64,000 bases of DNA from Hibiscus mutabilis (GCA_019671005.1 CM033719.1:23362750-23426749), one strand, 5' to 3'; numbered from the stretch's first letter, positions 11,231 to 23,565 are shown. Program-made: numbers and translations. Notes: generated from the sequence alone by a model not told the origin.

Positions 11231-12455
11231 TAGACGAAAAAAACAAATTCTCCACAACTAGTGCATAGAATATTTTTAACTTAAAAATATATCTTAATTT
11301 TAAATTTAAATATAAAAAGTAAACAAACAATGCAACAAAATATAGTAGTAGTTTTTTTTTAATCAAATTTCTTACATTACATAAGTAGTAAGTTCATTAT
11401 TTTTATTTTATTGGATAAAGATTAATAATAATTAAGAAATGTATAAATAGAGAATTTAATATAATTTAAAAATAAATATATCTATAAAATTAAAGATCAA
11501 AATTAACTAAAACATAATTATAAGAACGATATTTTATTTTAAAAATTCAAAATTAATAAAAAAACAGGCTTTACCATCAGTTTTTGAATTTACCGGTTTA
11601 GATAGATTTTTATAATTTTTTTTATTTCAACTTTCATATACATAATTTAAACTAAAATATTTTTTTTTAATTTTTATTAAGACGAATTGGATAGTAAGTA
11701 TTCCAACTCAATACCATGTTAACATGTTGACTAACCAATGACCATTTAGATAGATCACATAAAAATAGAATAAAAATTAAAAACTATATATATATATATA
11801 TTTCAAGCGGATTAGGCATATATCATAAAAATCAACTCGTGAGTGAAAATTGTAACAAATGTTGTTAAATAAATCATTTGAAAATAATTTTCATACCTAA
11901 ATATAGAATTAAATTTAAAATCTTTTACTGAAAATACCCTCAAGATTTTTTTTTGAATACAAAGGCCCTCAAGATTTTTGAAAATATGTTGGCTACACAT
12001 CTTAAAAATAGACCCAAAACTAAATCTGCAATTAATTTATAAATCCATTATTGGTTTAAACTGAAACAAAAGAAAGCTTAAAATTACAAAGGAAAAAGAT
12101 ATAACTAAAATATAACTTGCGATGTATCAGGGAGAGAGCATACGCACATGTCAAAGTATAATCTTTTTAACATTTTTTCCAAATTAAATAAAATTACTTA
12201 AAATAAAAAAATTAAAATTACGAAAGAAAATAAATTAAATATAGATTATTAGGTTTATGTGTCAAACAATTACTCCATTAGTGTATTATTTTCACATATA
12301 AGTATAGATATAATTATATATGTTTTGATAAAAAAAAATTATATATGTGATTAGATGAAAGAATGCATGTACGAAGATAGTCAATTAATTTATGTTATTA
12401 TTTAAAAAATAATATTTGAAGCATTATATTAACTTCACCAGCGACATTAAAATAA
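11231..12455. other. AT-rich intergenic DNA, nothing coding recognised
   Basis: Low-complexity AT sequence with a short (AT)n run at about 11789-11802. No gene, transposon end or RNA gene could be supported. Confidence 0.5.
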
Positions 12456-12879
12456 GGGTAAAGTTCACAAATGGTCACTAAACTATCTTTAAAAATATAA
12501 AATGGTCATCAAACTTTCAAATATTACATAATGGGTATTAAACTTTAATTTTTATTATAAAATGGTCACTGAGCTGTTAACTATCGTTAATTGGGTGACG
12601 TGACAGTTAAAGAAATTTGAATAAAATAACATTATTGACACATTTAATCAATTTATTCCTAATTTAACCCTCATTATTGATGTCTAAATTGATTGAATGT
12701 GTAAATACTGAAGATTAAATATGTTATTATACAAATTTTCGTCACTCTCACGTCTTAACGGCCCAATGACCATTTTATAATAAAAACTAAAGTTTAATGA
12801 TTATTATATAATTTTTTAAAATTTGATAACCATTTTGTATTTTTAGAGATAGTTTAGTAACCATTTATGTACTATACCC
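12456..12879. mobile_element. Mutator-type fold-back MITE with near-perfect 9-bp target duplication
   Basis: The arms begin GGGTAAAGTTCACAAATGGT and, from the right, GGGTATAGTACATAAATGGT, then both run through ACTAAACTATCT. The flanks are TTAAAATAA (12447-12455) and TTAAAATAC (12880-12888), 8 of 9 identical. The centre includes TTAACGGCC-type sequence. No coding. Confidence 0.85.
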
Positions 12880-13185
12880 TTAAAATACACATGTCTTTAT
12901 TCTTTTTAGGGTTTAAAATCTCTAATGTATTAAATAATTAAAAAAATGTTTGGATACATTAATACTAATATATCTATAGATATAACTTTTTATATATTTT
13001 TTGAATAGATAACTTTATATATTTGCTTAGTTGAAAGTATGTATGTACATGCATGGTCATGGGCGCAGCCATATGAGGGCTCTGCCAGGCCCGTAGTCTA
13101 CCCTTACGGTCTATTCTTTTTTTAATTTAGTCTCTGTAAAATTTTAAATTATAATTTTTTTACTTGTTTTAATATTATAGAGTAA

Positions 13186-13262
13186 GTGTTGTCTTAGTGG
13201 TAAAGTGTGTACAGAAAATTAAATTTGTTTTACTTGAAGTTAGTGAATCGAATCCTGTTGAT
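13186..13262 (+). other. tRNA-like stretch with degenerate pol III boxes
   Basis: TTGTCTTAGTGGTAAAGTG resembles an A box and TGAATCGAATCCT resembles a B box, spaced about 45 bp apart. Together they suggest a tRNA-derived SINE head or tRNA fossil inside the hAT element. It does not fold into a complete cloverleaf by eye, so it is not called a tRNA gene. Confidence 0.35.
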
Positions 13263-13294
13263 GACATTTTTTTAGTATTTTGTCCATTTTAGGC

Positions 13295-13785
13295 TTAAGT
13301 GTAAAAGCTATTGAATTTTTGAAAAAAAATCAATTAAGCCCTTGAACTTTTTGCACTAAATTAAGCTCCTGAACTATGAAATTGAATTAATTAAGCCTTT
13401 TGATCAATTTTGACCATTAAATCTTGACAATTGTTTTCTTTAGATATTACTGGCACATGATACACTACAGTTCTATCATATTGCATTTACATATTTCTTT
13501 AAAAAATGTTTTTCTATATATTATATACGTTTTTTAGAATTTTTAGAACTTTTAAACAATTTTTTTAAATAAAATAAAATATCGAAAATATCTAGTCGAG
13601 ACACTTTGACACAACGCACTGCACCAACAGATCCAAAAAAAGACTATCGAGATTTAATGGTCAAAATTGGTTTGAGGGCTTAATTTATTCAATTTCTTGG
13701 TTCAAGGGCTTAATTGGGTGCAAAAAAAATTAGGGGCTTAATTGATTTTTTTTTCCAAAGGTTCAATGGCTTTTTATACCTTTAA
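13295..13785. repeat. Fold-back MITE nested in the hAT element
   Basis: The left arm AAGTGTAAAAGCTATTGAA through AATTAAGCCCTTGAACTTTT is mirrored by the right arm ending TTCAATGGCTTTTTATACCTT. Arms are around 150 bp with repeated TTAAGCCC/GGGCTTAA steps. Edges are approximate and no target duplication was confirmed. Confidence 0.65.
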
Positions 13786-13836
13786 TTTTTTTCGGCCCCT
13801 TAAATTTTAATTCCTGGCTTCGCCCCTGTACATGGT

Positions 13837-14521
13837 TAATACATGGTCACTAAAATAAGGTTACACAAGAACTCGTGGAGTGGTTTTAATGGTAAAGGAT
13901 GATGTATTTCATCGGTGTGTGTGCGTTATTAAAGAGCTAAAAAATTGAACAGATACTACCTTGTAATCACACCAGTATATTAAAAAAATAAGGTTACACA
14001 TCTTTTTTTAATCTTTTTAGGATTTATTTAAAAAAAATCATATTTGATATATTAATAGTATAAAAAATTATAACCAACTACAAGTTAATCTAGTGAGAAA
14101 ATGTGCTAAGTTCCTTGAGCAAGGTTAGAATTTAAGTTTTAACGTTTTAAATTTAGAAGATTGGGTTGGTAGAATCACTCTATAATAAACCTTTATAATA
14201 TTCGATTTAAATTATTCAACCAATGTATTAAATATCGATGATTATATCAAAAAATAATATAAAAATTTATAAATTATTACTAGATGCCTTCTTTTTCAAT
14301 TAAAAATGTCTATATTTATTTTAAATAATAATGTGACATAACTTGCTTATCCAACAAATCCTTTTTAAAACATACAACTTTATTTGAATTTCATTTAATC
14401 AATGACTTTCAAGACTTGGAATTCTTATTTTTGTTCTCGCTTTTTCTTTCTTCTTTTATTATTATTTTTAGTATTTGCCTTCGTGGGCATTTACTAACCA
14501 CACTTTACCTTGAAGTTGATT
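13837..14521. other. AT-rich DNA without gene; possible SINE-like patch
   Basis: At 13876-13980 GTGGTTTTAATGGTAAAGGA followed by TTGTAATCACACCAGT is SINE-like but lacks a clear B box. The rest is low-complexity AT sequence. Confidence 0.35.
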
Positions 14522-15065
14522 TTTTTTAATCTTGAAACAATATTAAATTTTATTAAAACAAAAGAAGGTACAACTGTAACAATACAATTACATAAAGAAA
14601 GGAATTGAGGGTCTATGTCCCCCAAAACCTAAACAAAGAATACAAGAAAAAAGAAAAACTTAAAGTCATAATGACAGTTGAAGCCTTCTTCTGAATCTGA
14701 CGCCCATCTTCCATAATAATACAATAATCGTCAATAATACTCCATTGTCTCTATCCATCTAGACGCTTTTGAGATGATGAAAGAGTGACGAGCGAATCAA
14801 AGCAAACTTTTGGGCCGTATCGCAAAAACAGATCTGACTACATTGAAAAACAATCACAGAAAGGGATCTAATCTTTGAAAGACCACCGACAATCGCAAAT
14901 CAGATACGAGCAACGTGAGAATCTCTGCACGATCACAGATCTACCATAGAGTTAGGGAACAATGTGCCATAATTCAGAAGAGACGTGCCACAAGAGCATA
15001 CGAAAGCGTGTCACAAGGACAGACACACATGCGCAAAATATGCTAAAAGAAAGAAGTCAAACAAA
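14522..15065 (-). mobile_element. 3' end of a LINE-like retroposon (non-coding)
   Basis: On the reverse strand the segment is GC-richer than its surroundings, ends with TTGTATTCTTTGTTTAGG, a TTTTAATAAAATTTAA tail signal and an A-rich stretch at 14530-14522. This layout matches 3' untranslated ends of the LINEs at 22386 and 26151. No RT or RNase H is preserved. Target duplication not confirmed. Confidence 0.45.
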
Positions 15066-15235
15066 ATTTTTTATTATTAAAAATTAGGATAAAACTAGGA
15101 TAAAAAATAAATAAAATAAGAAACTAAAGTAGGATATGAAAACGCAAATAGAAAAATGAACATTGGCGATCGATTTATTAATTTATATATTAATTTTTAT
15201 TTATGAAATTATTTTTTTAATTTTATTAGTTAATC

Positions 15236-15490
15236 AAATTTATGTTATTTAGATAATTTTTTATAATTATCAAGGACAAAATAGTCTTTATAATTTATTT
15301 ACCCAAACCTCTAACTCAAAAAGTTCCTAAAAGGACCTTTTTTTTAAAAAAATGAGAGGTTTCACCTCAATCCGCTATTACAATATTCTATTTACCAAAC
15401 ATCTAAATTAGCGGATTTGACTGGTCAAACCTCTAAAAATACTTCAAACCTCTAATTTTAGCTCAAAAAGCTATTTACCAAACAAGGTCA
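15236..15490. repeat. Second copy of the 10210-10805 repeat family
   Basis: It shares CTATTTACCAAACAT, AGCGGATTTGACTGGTCAAA and CTATTTACCAAACAAGG-type ends with 10580-10805. Internal inverted CAAACCTCTAA/AGAGGTTT steps are seen. Confidence 0.55.
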
Positions 15491-17319
15491 TTGTATTTTT
15501 GAGAATAGGGTAATTTTACCACTATAATTTAACTTAATGTTTAATTTTGCCAATTTATTTTTCTTTGGTTAAATTTTACCACTAAATTTGATTTTTTATT
15601 AAATTTTGCTATTTTAATTTTGAATGATTTCATGAAAAATCCTAATATGTATTATTTTAACTTAATAATTATAAATAATAAATTAATATAACAATATATT
15701 AGAAATTGATTAAATGTTTATTTGATATAAACGTAATTTTTAATGTTTTTATTTAAATTATTCAAGTATTTTCTTCCTTTAAATTTTTTATGTTAATCTA
15801 TTAATTTAATATTTTATAAAAAAATATTTTATTTTTACTAATTAAAATAAAAGACTTGAAGTAATTTTTTTGGGTTAAATTATTTCTCCAAACCATCTGA
15901 AGTTAATATTGAATAGTAAATTTTAATTAAAAAATGTGTCAAATTTCAATATATACCTATGGTATGGTGGTAAATTTGTACTTTCACCGTAAAAGTAATT
16001 ATATATTTTTAGCTCGATTAGAATATTTATTGTTATAACATTTTAAGGACAATAGATTCAAGCTTATTTAAACAAGTAATAGTCTCCAACGGATTTAATA
16101 ACATACGAGAATATGAGTAATTTAAGTATTGTATAAATAGGAAGATAATTATTTTAATTGCAAAAGCTAATTTCTTAAATTCGAAAACAATAGTTGTTTT
16201 CAATGAAAACAAAGATGATAAATTTTAGGATTTTTTTTATATGTAGATTGTGTAGATTTTAGACTTCACAACTATATCTATTTGAATGGCATTTGTCTTA
16301 TTTAAAGTTTATGACAAATGACATTTAAATAAGCATGATTATGACGTCAAAGTTTTACACTGCATGTATAAAAAATTCCCTAAAATCTATCTTTAATTAT
16401 TAGAAGTCTCAAAACTCTATTAGGTAGGCTAAAACATTAAGTAGTCCCACTATTGTTAGGGTAAGCACAACTTGATTTGAATTTGAAAATGATTTTTTTT
16501 TAATTTTTAGTTATTTTAATCAAATTGTTTGAGTTATTTGAGTTAATTCAAATTAGCAGTATGGATTTTAAGTTCCAATCGAGTTTGAATTTTAAAAGTT
16601 CAAATAAAAGAAAAATCAAATATTAAACCTATGCAGTTTTTGGTCTTTAGTCAAGTAATTTGATTGGTTTATGATTTAGTATTTGATTTCTTTTCTAAAT
16701 ACTCATTTGTTTCAAGTAAAATTAGACCAAATTTAAACCACATGCTCCTTGACCACATTAGAAATAGTGTCTAACTTCAATTCTCTTTTTATAACAATTT
16801 TTCTCTTTCTATAATTTAATCCATCGGCTTTGTGTTTTATTCAATTTGGTCCTATGACTACAACTCTTTCAAAATCTTTATTCTCATCAATTCATTGACT
16901 CTTTCATACACAATCAATATTTTGTCCTTAAAAATCCTTTCTTTTAAAAACAACTTTATAAATATAATGTATAATTTTATATAGTATTTGATTTGTTAAA
17001 TAACCTTACAAATTTTATTTACACATATGAAAAAGAATAAGAATAAATATATGTGTATACCGTATATAATTAGAAAAAAATGTTTAAATAATTATAATTA
17101 GATCTAAACATAAATTTAAATAAATATATTTAATTCGACTTGACTTAAAAAATTTTAAATAATAAAATTATACTCATCGATTTAACTAATTCTAAATTTT
17201 TCACTCAGTTGGACTAACTAGTTTCACTACGTCACTTTCAGAGCGGGTCGAAGTTTCTTTTTTCTTAAAAAAAGTTGGCCGATGGTGCTTTTTGACGTCT
17301 GAATTAAAATTCATGATAA
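15491..17319. other. AT-rich intergenic DNA without recognisable gene
   Basis: Contains a small hairpin at about 16283-16334 (AATGGCATTTGTC with GACAAATGACATTT) and repeated CAAATTTGAATT-type low-complexity patches (16480-16640). I see no coding region, RNA gene or complete transposon. Confidence 0.5.
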
Positions 17320-17327
17320 TCTTCCAC

Positions 17328-18076
17328 TAGAGCCGTCCCTGGGCCTTGAGCGGGTCTTTGTGCATGAACAAGAAGAGCGTCCGTCCAAGGCTTATTTTTT
17401 ATAATATTAGTATTATAATTTATTTTTTTTAATATTTATTATTAAAATTTACTTTTAAATATTATTTTTTAATGTGTTATTAGGGTTTAATTTTTTTCAA
17501 TAATTGTTATTAGGTGTCCAACTTTTTAACATTTAGGGGTTCAATTTTTTAATATTTGTTATTAGTGGTCTACTCTTAAAATTTATTTTTCTAATATTTG
17601 TTATTAGGTGTCTAATTTTTTTCTCAATACTTGTTATTAGGTTCTAATTTTTTAACATTTGTTCTTATGAGCTCAATTTTTATCAATACTTGTTATTGGA
17701 AGCTCGATTTTTTTCAATATTTATTATTAGGGGTCTACTCTTAAAATTTATTTTTCCTAATATTTGTTATTAGGAGTTCAATTTTCCCTCAATATTTATT
17801 ATTAGGGGCCTATTTTTTCCAAAATTTGTTATTAGGCATATACTCTTAAAATTTATTTTTTCCAATACTTGTTATTTTTTGATATTTGTTATTAGGAATC
17901 CAATTTTTTCTTAATATTTATTATTAAGGGCATATTTTTTAAAATATTTATTATTAGAGACCTATTTTTCTAATATTTAATGTTTAAAACTCAATTTTAA
18001 AATTTAATTATTTAATAATTATTATTAAGGGCCTAATTTTAAGATTCATCCTAGGACCACTAAAATCTCGGATCAG
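17328..18076. mobile_element. hAT-type non-autonomous element filled with decayed TTGTTATTAG repeats
   Basis: The left end is TAGAGCCGTCCCTGGGC; the right end, reverse complemented, begins CTGATCCGAGATTTT, a weaker match. Both flanks carry TCTTCCAC (17320-17327, 18077-18084), a perfect 8-bp duplication. About a dozen degenerate units of AATATTTGTTATTAGGGG-type, each 30-60 bp, fill 17410-18030. The element at 26979-27671 shares ends and internal repeat. Confidence 0.75.
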
Positions 18077-18140
18077 TCTTCCACCGCCCTTTATTTTCAT
18101 TGTTAAACTTAAACAGACGAATTCTGTAAAAAAACTTAAA

Positions 18141-18485
18141 CAGACGAAAACTTTATTTATGCAGGTTTTAAATAAATAGTGATTTTTTGCATTTATATCT
18201 AGCTTCCAGTTTAGACTGCCTTTGCATTTATTATTATTATTTCACGTAGATTCTTGGCAACTTCATGGCATTTACGGTCTCATTTCCTCCATGTGGGAGA
18301 ACTTCATGGAAGTGGCTGTGAAATTCCCGAACTTATGTCTCAGTTCAATAAAAATATATATATATATATATATATATTTTCATACGAAAACTTTATTTAT
18401 GCAGGTTTTAAATAGTGATTTTTAGCAGTTATGTCTAGCTTCCAGTTTAGACTGCCTTTGCATTTATTATTGTTATTATTATTAC

Positions 18486-18516
<31 letters not shown>

Positions 18517-18655
18517 TCACGTAGATTCTTGGCAACTTCATGGCATTTACGGTCTCATTTCCACCATGTGGGAGAATTTCATGGAAAAATCAGTGGCTCT
18601 GAAATTCCCGAACTTATGTCTCAGTTTAATAAAAATATATATATTTTCAGAAATA
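18141..18655. repeat. Tandem duplication with 240-bp period and expanded microsatellites
   Basis: ACGAAAACTTTATTTATGCA begins units at about 18143 and 18383. Both continue through AGCTTCCAGTTTAGACTGCC and CCCGAACTTATGTCTCAG. Copy 1 ends in a (TA)n run (18356-18377). Copy 2 has an expanded (TTA)n run (about 18465-18516). Open frames across it are not conserved between copies and are not genes. Confidence 0.85.
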
Positions 18656-18787
18656 TATATATTTTCAGAAATATATACATATATAGTTTATGAATATAGA
18701 AAATTATGTAATAAAAATCAATTATTATCATAATATTATAAACATTTACGATTAAAATTTGAACAGAAGGCGTATGAGTCGTGTGGG

Positions 18788-19982
18788 TTGGTAACGAATG
18801 TATTGTCCGAAACATTTAGGGGATTGGGGGTGGGGGACTTGCGTATGAGAAATGCAACATTATTGTCTAAATGGGCGTGGAGATTTTCGACCGATGATAG
18901 TTCTTTGTGGAAGTCTCTAATAGTTGCTAAGTATGATGAAGCGATCCTTAAATGGCGTTTTAATGCTAATGGGAAGAGAAGGATGTCCAATGTATGGCGT
19001 CAAATAGTTGAGGCTCAAGAATATGAGAAGGAGCAGTGTTTCATGGGATTCCACTGTTTCTCGTGGGTGGTGGGGGCTGGTTCGAAAGTAATGTTTTGGT
19101 ACGATTTATGGTGCTTTAACGAGACACTCCGAGTGTTATGTCCGCGCCTGTTTCGAGTGGCCTTGTGTAAGATGGCGGTAGTGGCTGATTACGCGCACGA
19201 GGGGAGGTTTGAGCATGCTGGATGGTCGCAGTTCTTTAGTAGGGGATTGCGTGTCTATGAGCAGTAGCAGCTAAAGGAGCTAATCTCCATTACCTCGGGC
19301 TAGCAAGTGGTGCCGACTGTTCCGGATAAGCTTGTATGGAGACCGAACGCACATGGGCAGTTTTTGGTGAAGGATTTATCACGATTGATGAGCTCTTTCG
19401 GGGTTGCGGATGAGAGCTTTGAGGCTTTCTCTGTTTGGGGTGGATGTTCCACCGAAAATACAATGCTTCTTATGGTTTATTTCGTTGAATGTTTTGCCGA
19501 CAGTCTCGTTGTTGTTGGAGCGATGTGTTTCGTTGCCCAATAAGGAGGATGTGTGTGTGGGGTGCAACGAGAGACGGGATGAGAGTGACCATATTTTATA
19601 TGCTTGCGAGATGATTCTAAGTTTATGGCATCTATTTTTTGAATGGTGGGGTGTTGCTTGGATTTTTCCGCGCTCGTTAACGAGCTTTTTGGTGCAAGCG
19701 GCTGGGATGTTTGCTGGCGTGGTGTGCGACTGGTGGATCGCGGGCTGTGCTGCAATTTTATTGATGGCATGGCTCGCTCGAAACGAGTTGTTTAAGCAGA
19801 AGAGGCGACCGTTATCCGAGTTATTTTTCACGGTCAAATTGCGGACATTATATTGGGTTAGAATGACAAAGTTGGGCGTGACGATTATTGAGTCTCAATG
19901 GTGGTCTTGTACGTGGCAATGTTATGTGTCGTTTCGATTCGTTCGGGGATTGTATGGCAACCTCCTGCGTAAGGGGTGTTAA
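18788..19982 (+). pseudogene. LINE ORF2 C-terminal region (post-RT linker and zf-RVT domain)
   Basis: 18788-19267 encodes GLGVGDLRMRNATLLSKW, the conserved GGLG-type step after plant L1 reverse transcriptase, then VGAGSKVMFWYDLW. After a stop, 19307-19400 continues (KLVWRPNAHGQFLVKDL), and a frame change near 19400 leads into VPPKIQCFLWFISLNVLPT and CVGCNERRDESDHILYAC. This is the zf-RVT module with its CxxC...H...C pattern. The RT itself is missing. Two frame breaks and one stop make it non-functional. Confidence 0.85.
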
Positions 19983-20367
19983 AGTTCAACGTGTTGGCTC
20001 AGCGCGGTGGGGTCTTGAGAAACTCGGCAGTCATTGTTTTAGCAATGTTTTCAGGACCGTTAGAAGTTATGGACTCGAACGAGGTTGAGTTAAGGGCAGT
20101 CTTGGTGGCGCTGGAATTATTGTTGAAGACAAGATGGAAGGCTATTCGATAGTGATTGAGTCGGATTCAAGAGTGGTTATCTCTTGGGTGCTGCACTTGG
20201 AGAAACAACCGTGGCGGCTTTGGCAATGTTTTCGGTTGATTGACTTGGCCATGACGAGTATCTCGTGTATTTGTTTTTGTAACGTGCTGCGCGAGGCGAA
20301 TGAAGTGGCAGATGTATTGGCCAAGGGAGGTGTTGATGGGAGGGATTGGATGCAGGTCTGGGATTAG
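19975..20367 (+). pseudogene. LINE RNase H domain
   Basis: In two frames: VLRNSAVIVLAMFSGP with DSNEVELRAVLVALEL (about 20005-20125), then IVIESDSRVVISWVL and LREANEVADVLAKGG (20134-20367). These are the strands and acidic residues of the plant L1 RNase H (E in EVELRA, D in ESDSR, D in VADVLA). It would degrade RNA in RNA-DNA hybrids. A frame break near 20130 interrupts it. Confidence 0.85.
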
Positions 20368-20629
20368 CGTTGGGGCTGGTTAGGGGACAGTATGCATGGG
20401 GATGGCTAGCGGCATTATGGTGCATGTCCGAGTGTTGGTCTGGTGCTTGGGGTTGGTCTTGGTTTGGTGTTGATTTTGTGGTATTTTTGGTTCGTTTGGT
20501 TATGTGATCAATGGATGCACTCTTTTCATCCATCCTTAAATTAGAGAGGTTTTTAACGAGACATTCGTTTGGTCTTTTTATATGATTCTTATCTATCAAA
20601 ATCATACTTTTTCTGACAAAAAAAATTGA

Positions 20630-20764
20630 ATAGAAATTCAAACAATTCGAATGATTTATACAATAAGATTTGCAAACTCGACTAACTCGAAATTTTAAAT
20701 AAAAATTTTAAATAAAGTTTGAGTTATAAAATTTCAAATAAAGTTTGAGTTATAAAATATGAAA
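20630..20764. other. Degenerate AACTCGAATTT low-complexity patch
   Basis: Repeats of AAAGTTTGAGTTATAAAAT (two to three copies) between the LINE and a solo LTR. Similar patches occur at 16480-16640 and 25911-26140. Confidence 0.5.
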
Positions 20765-21272
20765 TGTTAGGATTTTTTATGCAAAAATATAATCAAAACG
20801 AGATTAACATAAAATAAGGCATGTAAAAGAGACGAGATTTAACGTGGTTCGACCTTATCTACCTCCACAGAAGAGAAAAACAAATAATCCAATATAAACA
20901 TGGAGATCACAAAGAATGCAAATACAAGATATCTCATGTATCTCAAAAACTTGTATATATATCTCAAACTTAGTGTATCCAAAACACTCTCTCAACTCTC
21001 TACAATACTTATCTTTGCAATGTAACCCAATAGTTACAAAGATCCTAAAAGGGATTACATCTCTCTATAATAATTATCTATCATAATTCTAAGGGTTAAG
21101 ACCTGATCTATATGAGCAAAATACTTGGCCACCAAGAAACATTATTCCAAGATTTCTTACCAAATATAAATATCTAGGTATTAAATAAACCTAATTACAT
21201 AGTATTTTTCAACCACTAAAATTACAATAAAATGCAACATAATTATTAATTAAAATTTGTCAATATTTAACA
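20765..21272 (-). mobile_element. Copia-type solo LTR
   Basis: Bounded by TGTTAGGATTTTTTATGC and ATTTGTCAATATTTAACA (5'-TG...CA-3'). On the reverse strand it contains GTGGAGGTAGATAAGGTCG and CCACGTTAAATCTCG, the U5-type phrase common in plant Copia LTRs. It is related to the solo LTR at 23566-24111 in opposite orientation. No internal domains adjoin it. No matching 5-bp duplication seen. Confidence 0.7.
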
Positions 21273-22385
21273 AGATCTACTTATATTGTGTAAAACTCAA
21301 TTAGTTTTACACTAATTTATGACTATTGGATGAGTGAAATAAATGTATAAAATTAAACACTCATCTTTTTCCCTTAAAAGTCTCATAATTTCCCCCTTAA
21401 AAGTCTCGTCATTTTCAACTTTTAATCTTATTCGTCCATTTCACCCATCCATTGGTCATAAATTAGTGTAAAACTAACTGAGTTTTACACAATGTAAGTG
21501 GATCATATCCCTATATATATGGGTTATGATCCACTTACACTGTGTAAAAATCAATTAATTTTACATTAATTTATGACAATTGGACGAGTAAAATGGATGA
21601 ATACGTTTAAACAATCATCTCCTTTTTTTCTCTTAAAATTTACCTTAGTTTTAGCTTTTAATCTTATTTATCCATTTCACTCATTCATTAGTCATAAATT
21701 AGTGTAAAACTAATAGAGTTTACACATTTTTGGACTGTTGAATGAGGTTGAATTACTGGTTAAGATTATTTCTTTATTTTTTTCTATAAAAATCTTATCA
21801 TTTCTTATTGTTAATCTCATCTATCAATTCAACCCCATCCAATGGTCCAAAAAGGTGTAAAATTAGATGAGTTTTACATGGTGTAAGAGAATCTTATTTC
21901 ATGTGTGTGTTAGGATCCCTTTACATAGTATAAAACTTTTAAAATTTACACATGTTTTTGGATTGTTGGATTAACTGATTTTAATGGTTGAGATTAAACC
22001 TTTTAAATTAAGTATAATTCACTTATTTTTTACGGTAAAAATCTTCTCATTATATATTCTTAATATTATCCATCGATTTTCACCAATCCAACAAAAGCTC
22101 ATCTCATATATGGTTAGGATTCACTTACCTTGTATAAAACCCAAAACGTTTTACCCTAATTTAGGACCATTGAATGAGTATAAATTAATGGTTGATTAAA
22201 CTCCTCTTTTCCCCATTTACATATCTTCATATTTTCAACTTTTAATCTTAACCACTAATTTACACTCCTCCAATGGCCTTAAATTAGTGTAAAACTAAAA
22301 AAGGTTTTACATAATATAAGGGGATTCTATCTCATATATGGTTAGGATCCACTTATATTATGTAAATTTCACAAAGTTCAATACT
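21273..22385. repeat. Tandem array of palindromic MITEs (copies 1-5 and left part of 6)
   Basis: Five complete or nearly complete units of 185-235 bp lie head to tail: about 21273-21506, 21523-21727, 21715-21900, 21908-22112 and 22113-22330. A sixth starts at 22342. Units begin GGATCCACTTACATTATGTA-like and end with its reverse complement. Inner arms contain TTTTACACTAATTTATGACC and CCATTGGATGAG. They are separated by short TATATATGG-type spacers. Not coding. Confidence 0.85.
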
Positions 22386-22399
22386 ATTTTTTTTGGATC

Positions 22400-23565
22400 A
22401 ATATGTACGATTTTATTGAAAGACAAAAAATCATACAAGTTCATACGATCCAGTGACTCATTAAAACCCCCTTAAACATAGTCGGAGGAAAAGAGTACAC
22501 TGTGAGGTAAAAAACGATAGGAAACAACACCAATAAATCAGCACATGTATTCTAAACACTTGCATCCCTCGATCACAAAAGAACATCCCCCCCAAGTACA
22601 ACTCAACGCATAGCACCCCATCCTTTCTAACCCACATCATTCCAAAAAAGCGAGCTCCAAAAATGCCAGCAGCCCCTTCCTCAACTCAGTAATTGAAACC
22701 ATGTCGAATGCTTTACCCCTCTTTTTCGTTAGGGCATCCGCAAGGCTATTCGAATAGTCTCTCGAAAATAATTATGGAAGCATACACATTGTAAGGCAGC
22801 ACACGCATTCTCAATGTTGCAAAAATATACCCATAAATGCCATTGCCTTTTCTCCCGATATTGTATCCACGACACAACCACCACCAAGTCAAATTCCACG
22901 ACAAAAATAACTCAAACTCTACTCTGACTTCCACAGGCCCAATCGAACCACCATCGAAGAAGAAATGGCAATACCACACCCTACAAAACAACTTATGTAT
23001 CTCAAAAGCATGCACACACCCATCACTGGCTAATAACACAATCCAACCACATCCAACCACATCAATTACACAGTACACGACACCCCACTTATTAATCATA
23101 TCATGTATCCTCTAACATTCCAATTTAACAGTTGCAATGCTATCCGTTAATGATTTCGGGATTCAATGATACAAGCCAAATCCTTAATAACATTCTCCTC
23201 ATTTCTGATTGTTGATATGCCTGCAAGTTAGCCCATTTCTAGAGTTTTCATTGCCTCCTTTAATATCGCTTTCTTACGGTTCAAAAAATTAGAGTCCGAT
23301 AAAGAGCCATTTGAAATTTCTGGAGGTTTCAGATTCTTTCGGGGACAGCTTTTCCCTTTCTTATTCAGTCGATTCTCTACTTCAATTCTTTCCCCTGACG
23401 ATAAAAAAACTATGAACTATCTTGAAAACTTGTCTAACTTTCCTGGACTTGCCTTCATATTAAATAATATCTGCCTTTGAGAACCTAACCCCATTAATGT
23501 TCTACACGCCCCTCGAGATTCCCTTCAAGTCACACACTGAACAATCACTTGGTGAGACCCTTTTC
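22400..23565 (-). pseudogene. Remnants of LINE ORF1 end, ORF2 start and 3' part
   Basis: Reverse-strand reading from 23560 passes a charged linker and reaches LLNWNVRG (about 23130-23105), the opening of the AP-endonuclease domain. Soon after comes sequence without endonuclease or RT motifs, and near 22740 a possible LADAL-type RNase H tail in a broken frame. I infer an internal deletion of several kilobases. Confidence 0.5.

Larger units (their letters stand above)
13058..13828. mobile_element. hAT-type non-autonomous element carrying a nested MITE
   Basis: The termini are CATGGGCGCAGCCA and, in reverse complement, CAGGGGCGAAGCCA, the end type I know from plant hAT elements. The flanks are TGCATGGT (13050-13057) and TACATGGT (13829-13836), 7 of 8 identical, as for an 8-bp duplication. 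It contains a tRNA-like stretch (13186-13262) and a fold-back element (13295-13785). No transposase frame. Confidence 0.8.
18758..20628 (+). mobile_element. 5'-truncated L1-type LINE, little decayed
   Basis: The insertion contains only the C-terminal third of ORF2 (post-RT linker, zf-RVT domain, RNase H), a short 3' untranslated part and an A-run at 20621-20628. It is clearly GC-richer than its neighbours and has few lesions, implying a fairly recent insertion. 5' truncation is usual for LINEs. Possible target duplication AAATTTGAACAG / AAATTGAATAG at the two ends, imperfect. Confidence 0.85.

Noticed and set aside
18431..18733. 100-codon frame with a poly-leucine run
   Set aside because: Caused by the (TTA)n microsatellite; the sister copy of the tandem duplication does not preserve the frame.
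21273..22385. CRISPR-like regular repeats
   Set aside because: Units are long diverged hairpins in plant DNA with no equal-length spacers; they are tandem MITEs.
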